Assembly: GCA_002205965.3 (NCBI GenBank)
Contig: NADL03000089.1
Span: forward strand, 248,001-312,000
Direction: 5' to 3'
DNA from: Kappaphycus alvarezii
Taxonomy: Eukaryota; Rhodophyta; Florideophyceae; Gigartinales; Solieriaceae
DNA: 64,000 nucleotides
Each line of letters starts with the position of its first letter. Within the stretch, counting starts at the first letter, position 1. Positions 23,373 to 34,364 of the stretch are shown one piece after another. Under the pieces are notes generated by a model. It worked only from the letters and a program-made list of their open reading frames with translations, searched no databases and was not told the origin of the DNA. The position numbers and the translations under genes are program-made.

Positions 23373-25742
23373 ATGAACAACTCCACGCAAGCATTTGCCG
23401 ATGGCAAGTTTCCCGCACCCGACTCAAATCCCGCTGGCACTTGCTCACCTGCAAACGCTCACATTCCCGAAGCAGACAATATTCGACAGGCCCAGCGCGA
23501 ATGGCGCCTTGCCAAGCGCCGCGAGCTTGACGCCAAAGCTCGAAAGAAGATTCGCCGCGCCTCACTTTCAACCCCGAACGTCCCTGCCACACAGCAGCTT
23601 CCGCACACCCAGCCGCCTCACGTTCATGCCACAACGCTCTACAGTCAAATACCGGCAGCAAACGCAACCTCTCCACATCAAGTTCATATTGCCCACGGTG
23701 CAGTCTTTGTACCTCCGAACGAGGTTCAGCAGCTCCATGTTCAGTCTATGGCACAATCCCAGCCGGTTAGTACGGCTGCTTTACATCAAGTCAACCAGCC
23801 GCATCCCTCACTCACTTCGCCGCTGAAGCCTGACCCCGAGCACGCCATGGTTGTGAGTGCAGCGTTGCAAACTCATCTCAATGCCAATGCCAAACGCCCG
23901 AGAAGTGCCATGGAGGAGACCGTAGCATCATCGGCAGTGGATGATGCGGAGGGTGTGGCCGCCGCTAATGCTGCTGCAGTACACGCCGCGGCTTCAGCAT
24001 CACCTGGGGATGCTCAATTTGCGAATACCATTCCGATGCCTACAGGTGTTGGTTCGGTGGTAGCCGCGCCGATCGTGACTGATGCTCACTTACAGGAACA
24101 ACAAGATGCTCACCAACGCGCCATGAGGCAATTTGAGGCACAACGCAAGTGGAGGGAGATGAAGCGCAAAGAGATTGCCATGAAGAAGGCTAAAGGAGCA
24201 GGATCGAAACGTGGGAGAAAGAAGTCGCGAGTTGACGTCATTGAGCCTGCACATTCGGCGGCTACTGCGCAGTTACAAGCCAGCGTGTCTATGGCTATTG
24301 CAGCGGTGCCGCCTTCAATTGGGACCCCGGCTGTGCAAGTTGATATGCCGGCTGAGGATTCCAAGGGCGCTTCATCAAATGGTATAGTAGTGGCTGCAAA
24401 TGGGCAAGGCGTTGATGAAGATCCGACGGCGGTGTATGTGGGGATCGCCTCTACAGCAGAGCCTGCAAAGGATGTGGGGGAAAGCGATGAAGCAATGAAA
24501 GACATCGGCACCGCTATTGAAGAAGGCATGCCCACAGGTTCACCACAGCAAAAGACTGGTACCGTTTCAATGATGGATTCTCTGACTCCATCAAGAGAGC
24601 AAACTTCAGGTGAGACATTGGAGCACCAAGGGGGAAAACGCGAGGATCAGGGTCCTACCAAGAAGGCAACTGATCAAGCTATAGCTGATGCTGGTGGGCA
24701 GCTGACTGCTTCCAATGGTGATGACCATGACGATGGCATTGTGGTTGACTCCTCCGCTAGGCCGAAGGACGGGTCCCCTGTGCATCCCGTTGAACAGTCC
24801 GCGAGTGACTTCCCTAACCTGCTCTCCAAACCGCCAGTTGAAGAAGTCGTTGGGCAAACCATAGATCAAGCAATGGATGAAACCTCAGAACAACCGGAGA
24901 ACCAGGCCACGGATCAATCCTCGGAACATCCTGTGGATATGGAGATGCCTACCTCAGATGAGGCTGATATTGCTGCCCAAAAGCTAGCAGAGGCTGCAGA
25001 ACAATCGGCTCGTGCTCAGGAAACAGCCAAGCATCCTGATGATGCAATCAACCTGCATACAGATGAGGCAGGCATCCCTGAGGATCAGAGTAAAGCGACT
25101 ATGGATGCAGCAAAACACGTTTCAGAGGCTCCAGAACTTGTGGCTTCTCCGCTGGCACAAGGAGAGTCAAAAGATGCTCCAAAAGCAGGCATGCAGGATG
25201 CCGAGTGCCAGATGATTAACGTTGACGAGTCGAAGGCAAACGAATGCACGGCTGAGAAGAACGTCAATGGCAAAAGCGAAACAGAAGAAGTAGAAGGAGG
25301 GATTAGTGAGGGAGTACAGCCAGAGCAGCATAGTTTGGAAGGTGAGAAACGGGTCACGGATGGAACTGGTGACAGAAAAGATATGCCGCTGGAGAATTCC
25401 GAACAAAAGACAAGGCCATCCATTCAATCTGGTGCAGAAACATCTTCAATGGAGTTGGGAGGAACTGAGTCCGCATCTGGTGAAGGTGCCCAGAAAGAGA
25501 AAGGAGATAATCCCGGGGAGTGTACCAATACTGCTAGACGTGGGGAATCCCAGGTTGAGGGTAAGCAATTTAATGATGCCTTGGAAACTAGACAGCCAAG
25601 CGATGAACAGCGTTCCCAGGACAACAACAGTGTACACGACGGGGAGGCAGAAGTGAAGACCGATGAATTTGCTGGTGTCAATGGGGAAGACATAATGACT
25701 GCGGCTGCTTGGCAAAGTTTAGACAGCATCAGTAATCCTTAA
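23373..25742 (+). CDS. disordered protein with two basic tryptophan motifs and an acidic tail
   Basis: A single-exon ATG gene of 789 codons; I do not recognise the family. Residues 40-62 form a basic helix (AQREWRLAKRRELDAKARKK), and residues 250-287 repeat the theme (FEAQRKWREMKRKEIAMKKA, then KGAGSKRGRKKSR), ending in a strong nuclear-localisation-like run. Between them lies a proline-, glutamine- and histidine-rich linker, and an alanine-rich stretch is near 195-210. From about residue 300 to the end the chain is acidic and low in hydrophobics, with many EQ, DQA and SE repeats and no predicted fold. The layout suggests a nuclear, nucleic-acid- or chromatin-associated protein, but this is inference. 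The frame is uninterrupted over 2.4 kb with balanced codon use, so it is a real gene. Confidence 0.75.
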   Translation: MNNSTQAFADGKFPAPDSNPAGTCSPANAHIPEADNIRQAQREWRLAKRRELDAKARKKIRRASLSTPNVPATQQLPHTQPPHVHATTLYSQIPAANATSPHQVHIAHGAVFVPPNEVQQLHVQSMAQSQPVSTAALHQVNQPHPSLTSPLKPDPEHAMVVSAALQTHLNANAKRPRSAMEETVASSAVDDAEGVAAANAAAVHAAASASPGDAQFANTIPMPTGVGSVVAAPIVTDAHLQEQQDAHQRAMRQFEAQRKWREMKRKEIAMKKAKGAGSKRGRKKSRVDVIEPAHSAATAQLQASVSMAIAAVPPSIGTPAVQVDMPAEDSKGASSNGIVVAANGQGVDEDPTAVYVGIASTAEPAKDVGESDEAMKDIGTAIEEGMPTGSPQQKTGTVSMMDSLTPSREQTSGETLEHQGGKREDQGPTKKATDQAIADAGGQLTASNGDDHDDGIVVDSSARPKDGSPVHPVEQSASDFPNLLSKPPVEEVVGQTIDQAMDETSEQPENQATDQSSEHPVDMEMPTSDEADIAAQKLAEAAEQSARAQETAKHPDDAINLHTDEAGIPEDQSKATMDAAKHVSEAPELVASPLAQGESKDAPKAGMQDAECQMINVDESKANECTAEKNVNGKSETEEVEGGISEGVQPEQHSLEGEKRVTDGTGDRKDMPLENSEQKTRPSIQSGAETSSMELGGTESASGEGAQKEKGDNPGECTNTARRGESQVEGKQFNDALETRQPSDEQRSQDNNSVHDGEAEVKTDEFAGVNGEDIMTAAAWQSLDSISNP

Positions 25743-27449
25743 ATACCTCTTTAAGTTTGGACGTCTAAGCAAGTCATCAGATGTAATTCGGTGATCTGAT
25801 ATGAGTGCGTCTCCGTATTTTGAGAAACTGCACTGATTTCAGCTGCTTTTTCCTTTGAAGCTCACGAAAGCCAGGAGGAACTTCCAGAGAACCTAAAAGA
25901 GAACAACCAGTTTTGACCAACGCAAAAGACTGTTCGCACGGCAGTCAGTGTATGAGGACGAGAACAAAAAATGCAGCAACCACTGTGGATGAGCATGATG
26001 TGGGGCTCTCGGGATTGCATATGTGCTCCTATTGCGCTGTGGAAACAAGCTGCAACCGTCGAAATTGAGGTGTTTTCCTACAGTCGGTTTGAAATCTGCT
26101 AGATTGAATGGGTCCTTGCCAAGGGCGCGCTACTTGCAGGTATTAACGTGACGGTGTGAGCGGAAGAATACGGTTCGTCGATGGGGAAAGGATCAGAGTC
26201 ACCTTCCGGGGGGCTTACGCAGCGCAAAAAATTTCAGCGAATATTAATGGATAGAGCTTTTAATGTGGCCAGACCCAGTCGCACAAACTACAGTTGCATG
26301 GCAGAAGAATTGTCTCGCTGTACACCCTCCTTCGTTTTTGTGTAGTTGAAATGGCCTCGGCACGGCACTTGATTGGGCTATGGCATGGTTGCACTTGGGT
26401 CTGGACTGGGGATGCTAAAAATGCGTATTTCCATAGCTCACCAGGGTGGAAGGCTGCAGAAGACTGATGTTTCGCACACTTGTAGCAAGCTTTTCACTTT
26501 TTTCGGAGGGTGGTAATTGACAAGTACGTAAGACAGAGGGATAACGACTGTCCCAGCGACACTGCGCCGAAAAATTCCGCGCGATGAACGTGACCCATTC
26601 AAACTTGGTGCCCGTTCGATTGCCACTCAAAGCCCGCCAAAGTCAAGAAACAGGATCTTAGCCGGCACCTCCACAGAGTCTACATAGGAAGCGGTCGGAA
26701 GTTCGGTTTCATATCAGACTGTAGTACTAAATTTGGTCTGTACCCTCAGGAGTATGATGAGTATGATCGACAACCACCTTTTCGAGGCAATATCGATGTC
26801 AGCAAGCTTGCAAGTGTACGTTAACTTGTCACGCGAAGCAATAGGAATGTCTTTTCAAATGAGCAGTTGCACTTTTGCATCAAGGGATACTTATTTCTCA
26901 ATAGAAAGACAATGCCGGAAGAAGTGGTTGAGCAAACCGCTCAAACGGCTTCCTCTTCCGATAAAAGCAAGAGTTGAGATCCATAGCCAGATCAAATATT
27001 GAGTGAACAGACCCTTCGGCCATGACCCAGAGTAAGAATTCAAATCAGCATGGGTTACCAGGACATGCTACCCTTCAAAGTGATCATTAATGACGTCATA
27101 GCCGTCCTGCGTCCCGAATCCGCAAAGCACCCCAATTTTCCCCCTAATTCTTGACTGATGCGAGAGAAAGGTTTATAGAGCGCATCGCCAAATGCACGCG
27201 GCGTTGCCCTGTTTGGAGTAAAAGCCCGAATTGGATGAAGACAAATTTCATCGCGGAATGTCAAATTCAAGCGGATTCGATGGATTTGATGGGCGGAAAA
27301 GTACAGTAGGGACAAAGATTACAGACTGACCTTTTCGACTGCATCTTCGGAGGGGAAAATGTGGGGTGATTTAATATTTGAAAGATGTGGTCGGTTGTGG
27401 CCCGGAATGCCCTACAGGGTGACCAGGACATAGAACCTCTTAAATTTCC
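25743..27449. other. intergenic region, nothing recognised
   Basis: This is 1.7 kb downstream of the 789-codon gene. The frames are short and lack known motifs. The first 200 bases are presumably the 3' untranslated region. No RNA gene or element end is visible. Confidence 0.45.
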
Positions 27450-27698
27450 CTAAAAAGCCGGCTCAAGGCCGGCGTGGGACATTATGGCCGCGGCAGCGTG
27501 CCTCTGAGTAAGTGCCGCTCGGACCTTCCCATAGGCCTCCATCGCCCTAATGGCAAGGTTCCGCGGGACTTCGGTTGGCACCCTATAAGCGTCTGGGTGC
27601 CAACCTCCGGGAGTGGATATAGGGTTACGCACGAGCCTACCTCTCACGGAGGTTGCAATAAAAGATTCATATCTTCTATGCTTCGCGGAGACGGGCAC
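27450..27698 (-). pseudogene. fragment of a repeated coding sequence, copy 2
   Basis: On the minus strand this reads EVPRNLAIRAMEAYGKVRA, then ALTQRHAAAAIM, matching the frame at 7,120-7,200 on the plus strand. The frame starts at GTG, not ATG, and ends with GLEPAF and a stop. The GC content here is much higher than in copy 1, so the two copies have sat in different base environments for long. The parent protein is unknown; an element-encoded protein is likely. Confidence 0.5.
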
Positions 27699-28084
27699 TT
27701 TAAGGAAGGTGAGCGGATTAAACGTTTGGACCCTCTTGTGGGAGGGGGCCAGCGGGTTGTGTGACTTGAAAATTATGTGTTATTACCACGAATCATTTTG
27801 AGGTGTCCCACAAATAGATAGATACTGCACTGTTACTGCACGTGCTAGCGCAAAACGCCCAATTGAATTCTGAATTGCCTGGTGCACGATCGGTACTCGA
27901 TGTTATTCTACAGTACAGTACAATACAGTACATACAGTATGGTAAGAATGCGACTTGCGTACCCTTCCCACGAGGCTCATAAGCACTACCTGCCGCTCAG
28001 CTGCGACTGAATGCTCTTGCGGACGATGCTGTCGATCCCTGCCTTTCTGGATCCGTCGCACCTACCGTCACAGTTTTCATAGTT
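27699..28084. other. intergenic region with a TACAGTAC cluster
   Basis: It holds the repeat cluster at 27909-27941 and no gene. Confidence 0.5.
27909..27941. repeat. TACAGTAC cluster
   Basis: Four TACAGTA copies lie in 33 bases (TACAGTACAGTACAATACAG and onward). It is a member of the dispersed palindromic family. Confidence 0.85.
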
Positions 28085-28600
28085 GTGGCGATGGGTGAGA
28101 CCGCAACGCCATCGACTACAATGCTCGCGGGACTGAATTTTACGACCAGGTTGAGGTCCCGCCCTTCGTCCCTGATTCCGAACTCTGGTCCGCGGACATG
28201 TGCACCCCCTGCCGCTCCTAGGGGCCATTGCACCCACTGCATCGCCTGTGATATCAGCTTTGTGTCGCTATTCAAAATCGCCGTCAGCGCGAAGACTACT
28301 TGGTCCTCTGGCGGAGCCACTGATGCGGAAAGAAAGCTCTCGCGCCGCCTCATGCCCCCCCTTGACGGCCCGACCCGTCCACGAGATATGAAATCCGAAT
28401 CAATTGTGTTTGATTCCGCGTATTTCCCTTGGTGGGCTATCCCCCGCCACTGTCCTTTTCTTTGAAGCGCACTTCAAACGAATCGCGCATAAATGGTCAT
28501 GCGGAAGGAATGATTCCACAGCGCATCAACTGCGACCTCTGTTAGTCAGTCGCGGTTGCTATTCGTTCCAGCGCCTCGCTGTATGTGGCCAATGTGGCAC
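28085..28600 (+). mobile_element. retrotransposon endonuclease-tail fragment
   Basis: The peptide IACDISFVSLFKIAVSAKTT followed by GGATDAERK matches IACDITVVSPFKAAVRTKAT and GGAAELAARDK of the 3.2-kb element. The downstream RIAHKW...STAHQLRPLL echoes its RIASK...RRRIYQRL segment in a shifted frame. Frames are broken and no start is present. This is the 3' coding end of one copy, lying just upstream of a second, internal fragment. Confidence 0.6.
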
Positions 28601-28740
28601 ACCCGGCTATTTCTTAATAGTGCGATCGAACCCGTTAGCGGACCGGGAAAAGAATCTCCACAGCGCAAGTCATCCAGTGGTGGATATCACCGAATTCCCA
28701 AACTCTACTCTGCGTTGACAAAGCACCCTAACCCTACCGT

Positions 28741-30410
28741 CCCATCCCCTCTCTTTTCTCTCCAGTCACGACGGATCTCCACAACGTGATCCCGCTATAC
28801 TTCCCGTTTTCTCCCTCGTCCTCCAGCCACATATCAACCACGTATCCGCAGAGTGTGGTCTTCTGTTGAACCGCTGGTGCACAGGCGACGAGATTCTTAG
28901 ATTCTTATCGGTCGCATCCCGGAACTGGTCAGATTCTTCGATTCTTATCGGTCGCATCCCGGAACTGGTCAATGCGCTTCACATTTTGCAGCGGCTCAGT
29001 CCCAAAATCAACGCCTCCACGTCTCGCCCCTTTTGGCCTACGCATCAATACGCCGGATAACAGCCAAGATATCTTTCAAAATTAGACCACCTTACACTTT
29101 TCCCCTTTTGGCCACCGATGATTTCATCACAATTCCCAATGCCCGCACCCGCTTCCACCTCTACCGTGCCACCTTGTCGGTCTGCCACGTTCAACATATT
29201 TCCCGCCTGGTGCCTGTGGATACTTTACGTCCGCTCTCGATCCGTTTGGACATATGCCCTACTCAATCACGCCATCCTCACACCGTCCGCTCGCTCGCAC
29301 GTCAAACTCCCCATCCAGTTCGGTGGGCGTGAGCACAACCACTCACCAATAATATCCATGCTTCCCACGCCGCAAGCCTGATGGCCGCCGCAAAGCATCG
29401 AGTCATTGGCCTTGACCCTCCTTACCCGTCCATCTATCGACGCATTCTCTGGCTTCCCCTCCGTGGCTACGTCGCACTCCTCCCCGAACGCATCCGGTCC
29501 CCGGGCGTTGAGTTCGGCGCCGTAGACCATGGCCCCCTCCATCTCGAGGCACTCGCCTGCCGTAGCATCTGTCCCCTCACCCTCGTGATACAGATACTGC
29601 AGGCCATCGAGGCGCGCACACTCTGGGAAGATGACCTTTGGGACACCCACCCTAACCCTCGTAACCACAGTGCCGCGTCCATCCGCCGACGCGCCCGCTG
29701 CAACTCTCTTCTCCCCTTTTGGTGCCGTCGGCTTTCTTGCTGCCCATCCCACCGCCTCCTCTAAGGTCCAGAACGATGGCCGGTCAGTTACGCTGCGCCG
29801 ACAACTTGACCTCCCCATTTTCGAGGACTCGATAGGCCCTATCCGCTGCCACCATTGCCGTGCCCCGATGGACCCCCGGGATGATCATGGGTCGATATAC
29901 AAGTCTGGCTCTGGTGTTCTGCACTGGCACGACACCACTAGAAGTCTATTAACCAGAAATGAGTTCGGGCCCGCCGCTCTCGCATGTCCACAAGGAGTCC
30001 CCTTCCTGCTGGGTGGCAACGCCGATTGCCCCGTTAATATCCTCGTCCAACAGAGCCCTGCAGTCCATGGTTCGCCACATGGCAAGCCCAGCGCTCATAA
30101 CACTGCGGTCCGCTCATCATTTGCCCCTGCTGGATTCGACCCGCCGCCGAGAGAGCTGCTGGTGCAGTTGAGCTCGCTGATGCCTCTAAAATTAAGACGC
30201 CCCAGCAGAGAGTTCGTGACGTACTCTGTCCTGAGGATAACGACCTGTCCCTTTATGTCCAGTGGAATGCCGTCCCGCTCGCATTTGACACCCTCAGGAC
30301 GCCCTCTTCGCGTTCTTGACGTGTCCTCGTCGTCCACGCTAAGCGAACATCGTTCCGCTTTGCCCATCGTTACATTTGCCGTCAAGGACCAACTGATTTA
30401 AAGATACAAA
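28741..30410 (+). mobile_element. retrotransposon fragment: reverse transcriptase end plus zinc/endonuclease region
   Basis: Segments in several frames follow the order of a reverse transcriptase protein. First comes the thumb-like HVQHISRLVPVDTLRPLSIR and the LPIQFGG motif near 29.2-29.35 kb. Next is the zinc motif CHHCRAPMDPRDDHG with HWHDTTRSLL at about 29.85-29.95 kb, then VNILVQQSPAVHGSPHGK matching the RPADILVQ region of the 3.2-kb copy. The zinc motif plus the H(D/N) box precede the restriction-like endonuclease in such proteins. Multiple frame changes and stops make it non-functional. It ends about 90 bases before the Harbinger element. Confidence 0.6.
28891..28970. repeat. 40-bp tandem duplication
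   Basis: Two 40-base units beginning AGATTCTT and ending GGAACTGGTC stand head to tail with a single mismatch. They lie inside the retrotransposon fragment and so arose after its insertion or within a decayed copy. Confidence 0.9.
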
Positions 30411-30501
30411 TCTCTGTGCTGTTCAGAGTCACAGACGCTTTCCTAACCCTCGTATCAACACCCGTCAAGGGTTCGGCGATAGAACTATTCCACTGTCTTT
30501 A

Positions 30502-30527
30502 GAGCATCCGCACCCGCGTTTTAAAAT
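30502..30527. repeat. left terminal inverted repeat, Harbinger copy 1
   Basis: 26 bases matching the inverted right end (34117-34142) with two mismatches, next to a TTA target duplication. Confidence 0.9.
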
Positions 30528-31352
30528 CGCATTCTAAGCACGCCAAAAACTTTTGAGTGCATTGGACGAATTTAATCTTGAAACGCATTCTATTTTTCAG
30601 TGCATTGTCACTGTCAATCGTTTTAGTTGGACATCGCTTCGACGCACCCGCAATCCAAACCGCAAATTTTCAATCACAGAGTAGCCGGGCAGTGCCCCCC
30701 TGCGACCGCAATTCCATACTGCATAGGACAAAGCCGCGCTCACCTCCTTCCTCGACACGCTCATCCTCTCCAGCGGCGCCACCGCCCCCTTCCTTCTCTC
30801 TCCCCACCTTGGATTGCGTCCCCCCATCCCCTTTCGGCTCCCTCCAAACCATACCCTTGCCATTCTCGATTGTGCCCTCCTCCTTCGACCCCCCCTTCAC
30901 CCTCCTCTCCCATTTCGCCCCAAAATACGAAGCCCAACCCCTCCTATTGCACTCAGTCCTGTGCAACATTCTGGGCCTCTTGCGCTTGCTCTCCGCATCG
31001 AGGAAGCTTCTTCGGGAGGCAAACACAGAGGTTTTGGACGCGCACGTGAACATCGTGAGTGTGTCGCTTCGTCAAAAAGAAGAAAAATCCGTCGAAGTTT
31101 CTCCACTCCAATTCTACCATAAGTACCGGCGCCATCCACGTCCCGTGCTGCTTTCTGTGTCACCACACGCGCACTTCGTCGCTTAAAAGGAGTTTTCCAA
31201 GGCTCAGAATATATATATTTCTCAAACACTGCAGGATAGGGGAAGCGTGGCCCCTCAAGGACCAAAATTTCAGGCTCGGACCAAGATTGTTTTAAACCAT
31301 CTGACCTTCTCCCTTAATTTGGAGGCTAGTTGTCCTGTTACAGGAGTTCCAT

Positions 31353-32695
31353 ATGCCTGCTTTGTTTGATGTTTTCAAGGCCGCTGAGAAGGACAACACC
31401 GAAGCACTGAGTGCGGCACTATGGTTTCATATTGCTTCCATGGCATTGTTGACAGCCAGGAAGCACCAGAGGGATGGATCACTTCCCGGGAAGTCTGGAA
31501 ACACCCAGCGAAACTTTGAAGGAGCGCACTACAACTACATGGTAAAATACTTTTGGCAAAAAAAAAGAAAAAAGCAGACCTGGAACTTCTCAAATGGGCC
31601 CTGAGCATTCCGGAGAATCTTTTGAGGGGATTATTCGCATGGCTCGGTCTGTCTCCAACAGGATATTGAAAAAGTGGCTGCCCAATCTGATTACTTGCGT
31701 CAAGGCTTAAAACCGGATGCTTTTAGGAGGATGGGTCACCACTGGTTAAAGTTATGTGTGCCTTGCAGCGAATTGCGTATGGAATTCCTTCCAACCTGTC
31801 TGTAGACTTCTTTAATGTATCGGAAACTACTGCGCGTAAGTCTTTTTAGGAGTTCTGTACAAGTGTGCTTATATTCTGTGGAAATTTCTATCTTAGGGAG
31901 CAAAATGCTGATGATTTGGGACAAGTTGTGAGACAGTTTGCAGGGGCAGGCTTTCCAATGTTTAGATTGTGCTGGTTGAACTTGGAAGAATTGCCCCACT
32001 GCCCTGCGAGGAATCATGAAAGGCAAGGACGGGGAGCCAACAGTCCGAATGGAGGCAATATGTTATTTAGATCTCTGGGTTTGGTCTTTTCAGTTCGGGT
32101 TGCCTGGGAAATTTAATGATCTCGACATACTAGAAGTGAGTAATAACTTTAACCGCGTACTGGCTGGAGAGTTCCCTCAAGTCAAGCCGAGCTACACTCT
32201 ATCGGGGGAGGTCTTTCATTGGTACTACTATCTAACTGACGGGATCTTCCCTTCATGGGAATATTCATCAAGTCGGTTCCGGAGTGAGGTACAACGCGTT
32301 TGAAATGGTCCAAAGCAAGCCAGGAAGGAGCGCAGAAGTGCGTCGAACGTTTGTTCGGTGTCATATTCCGTAGATTCAAAATTATGTTTATACCCAGCGA
32401 GCTTTGGACCGTCGGTATCATGAAGTCAGTCGCTCAGGCTGCGATCGTGTTACACAAAATCGTTGTGGAATCCAGAAGAGAAAGTTACGCGAGTGATGGG
32501 GTTGGTGGAATAAGCGAATCATTCGACATTGCTCAGGACACCATGGACATTGTTGTAGAGCCCTTAGACGAATCGGAATTGGCGTTATGGTTCACAAGGC
32601 ATGTCATTTCTGACGACATTAAGCTTATTGGCTGAAATAGGAAGCTCACAAAGGCCCTTATTGACCACTTACGGGATGTGAAAGGCAACTTATAG
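31353..32695 (+). pseudogene. Harbinger transposase (DDE nuclease), broken
   Basis: The frame starts at ATG with an N-terminal segment (LPGKSGNTQRNFEGAHYNYM) that matches copy 2 (LPVKSGNILHDYEAAHVHYV). After frame changes the core reads CLDCAG*TWKNCPTALRG, where the first catalytic Asp sits in LDC, then GKDGEPTVRMEAICYLDLW, FGLPGKFNDLDILEVS (second Asp), YYLTDGIFPSW and VERLFGVIFRRFKI. It ends KLTKALIDHL...NL and a stop, as copy 2 does. One stop lies inside the active-site motif, and at least two frame changes are needed. The protein would have cut and pasted the element at TTA/TAA sites. Confidence 0.88.
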
Positions 32696-32789
32696 CCTAC
32701 ATGAACTACACTTCGCGCAACGCAGGAGAGCCAAATCGGGTTGCTTTCGTTTAATTCTTTTTTATTTCTAGTAGAGGAGGCTTACAACG

Positions 32790-33528
32790 GATGGGCAGAC
32801 GGGTTCCGAAGAGACTTTCACTTGTTCTCTTGGAGGCGACGCAGTATCACTTGCATCAATTAACCCCCTTTATTGTTTTTTTCCTGCCTCGTGTTCCCTG
32901 GTTTCAAGCTTTTCTTCAATGGACTGCAGCGATTGTTTCTAGGCTAAGTGGATGAACTTTGCTCTCATTTCGACGTCGGTACCTTGCGTGGAGAGTAAAT
33001 TAATCATGGCCTTCTGCTCTTCAATCTAGCTTCTCTCGTTTCTCGGAAGCTCCAGCAAGTTTTCCAATTCCATCCGCCCCTTTTCGGAGTGCGGACACCT
33101 GATAAGATATCTACAGCGCTCTCTTCTTCCGAAAAAGGACGTTCCTTTTTGGGAGTCGAACCACTCAAAATGTTGCTGCTTTCTGCAATTGTCCTTTCCA
33201 GAGCGTTATTATCTCCATTACCACCAACACCCTTCTTATAACCATGCGCATAGCCTGAATTAACGGGGCCCACGGACGAGCTATTAGTTCCAGGATTGGT
33301 GATGGCCGCATGGGTTTTGGACGCTGTCACTAACGATCAGGCCTCAGTAGATAGAAAGAAATGAAAACTCTCTATAGACGTGACCATCGGTCCAATAGGT
33401 GCACTCACATCTCGTACGAAAGTTTATATATTAGATATTAAAGCCTCTACGTTGTACACAGCCTTCGCAGCACGAAAAGTCTTTTTTCGGTGGAACTTCC
33501 CGTTGGTTTCTTTGCCTTTATTGATCAT
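32790..33528 (-). pseudogene. Harbinger accessory (DNA-binding-type) protein, broken
   Basis: From ATG at 33528 the minus strand reads a lysine-rich start (GKETNGKFHRKKTFRAAKAV), a serine/asparagine-rich middle, then TPKKERPFSEEESAVDILSG and an amphipathic end (MINLLSTQGTDVEMRAKFI, stop, KQSLQSIEEKL). The end resembles MMKLFSLPGTDPAIRERFL, then KALSAIEG, of copy 2. Harbinger elements normally carry a second SANT/Myb-like protein that aids transposition, and the position and convergent orientation fit. The SANT domain itself is not clearly visible. Confidence 0.6.
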
Positions 33529-34116
33529 ATTATTCCTTCAAACTTGATGCATTCGCAACGCGCTTTGCGAGCGTTGAACTATTGAATCACCCGTCCTCTC
33601 TCCAAAGTTCATTTGAGCATTTTTTTTTTGACGTTCACCATGTACTCCGTATATAGCTCCCGCACTTGCCTATGGAAGGGCTCAATTCTTCTTTCCGCTG
33701 CCTGATCGCCGATCCTGGGAAGCCGATACATATGCTTTGCATGATGCGACAATTTACTCCGACGACCATCCTTTCCCTGCGCCCATTTTTTAGCTTTGTT
33801 TTCGGAAGAAGCGAAGTCGAAGTCCAAGGTGTGATTCAAAAGAATAAACGTCCGGTTCAACAGAATCATATGTGCAGTGAACTACGTCCAGCATTTCCCT
33901 CCATTATTTTGGCGGGAAATGAATAGCGCGACTGAAGGTCGGTTATTTCTCAGTTTGCCGTTTGGATTTCGATTTTCAGTCAATGGTCCATTCGTTGGAC
34001 ATCGATTTTTTAAATCATGTTCTAAATCCAACTATTTTGTGTTGGAAACCTTTTCTAAAAATTTACGGGTGCGTGAGTTTTTTTAGGTTCAATTCCAAAT
34101 GAGACGTTGGAAGCGG

Positions 34117-34142
34117 TTTTTAGAACGCGGGTGCGGATGATC
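34117..34142. repeat. right terminal inverted repeat, Harbinger copy 1
   Basis: The inverted partner of 30502-30527, followed by TTA. Seventeen bases further on, the copia LTR begins. Confidence 0.9.
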
Positions 34143-34159
34143 TTACCATAGACATACAG

Positions 34160-34364
34160 TGGTTCCAACTTCGGTATCCGGAGCTTATCCTTCCGGTTGA
34201 ATCTCAGTTAGTTAAGTACTAGTATCTAATCATAAAGTCCCAAAGGGCGCCACGTACAAGATAGCCCAAGTGCTAGTCTCACATGTACGTTCAATGCACT
34301 TCAGTAGTGCAGCTCAACCTACTGAAACTGCAACCTCGGCATCATGCGTGCTGCATTCCCAACA
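34160..34364 (-). repeat. copia 3' LTR
   Basis: Downstream LTR in element orientation. The pol stop at about 34314 lies inside it. It begins 17 bases from the end of Harbinger copy 1. Confidence 0.9.

Larger units (their letters stand above)
30502..34142 (+). mobile_element. PIF/Harbinger DNA transposon, copy 1
   Basis: The 3.6-kb element has terminal inverted repeats GAGCATCCGCACCCGCGTTT (left) and GATCATCCGCACCCGCGTTC (right, reverse complement). It is flanked by TTA at 30499-30501 and 34143-34145, the 3-bp target duplication characteristic of Harbinger. It carries the two genes expected of the superfamily in convergent order: a DDE nuclease (+) and a second, DNA-binding-type frame (-). 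Both are broken. Copy 2 at 45.6-49.0 kb has the same layout in opposite orientation. Confidence 0.9.

Noticed and set aside
29267-29818. 183-codon minus-strand frame
   Set aside because: It is antisense to the retrotransposon fragment, whose plus-strand motifs (zinc motif, LPIQFGG) are recognisable.
30557-31186. 209-codon Ser/Pro-rich frame inside Harbinger copy 1
   Set aside because: Starts at GTG, several overlapping frames are open in the same C-rich stretch, and no motif is present; most likely compositional.
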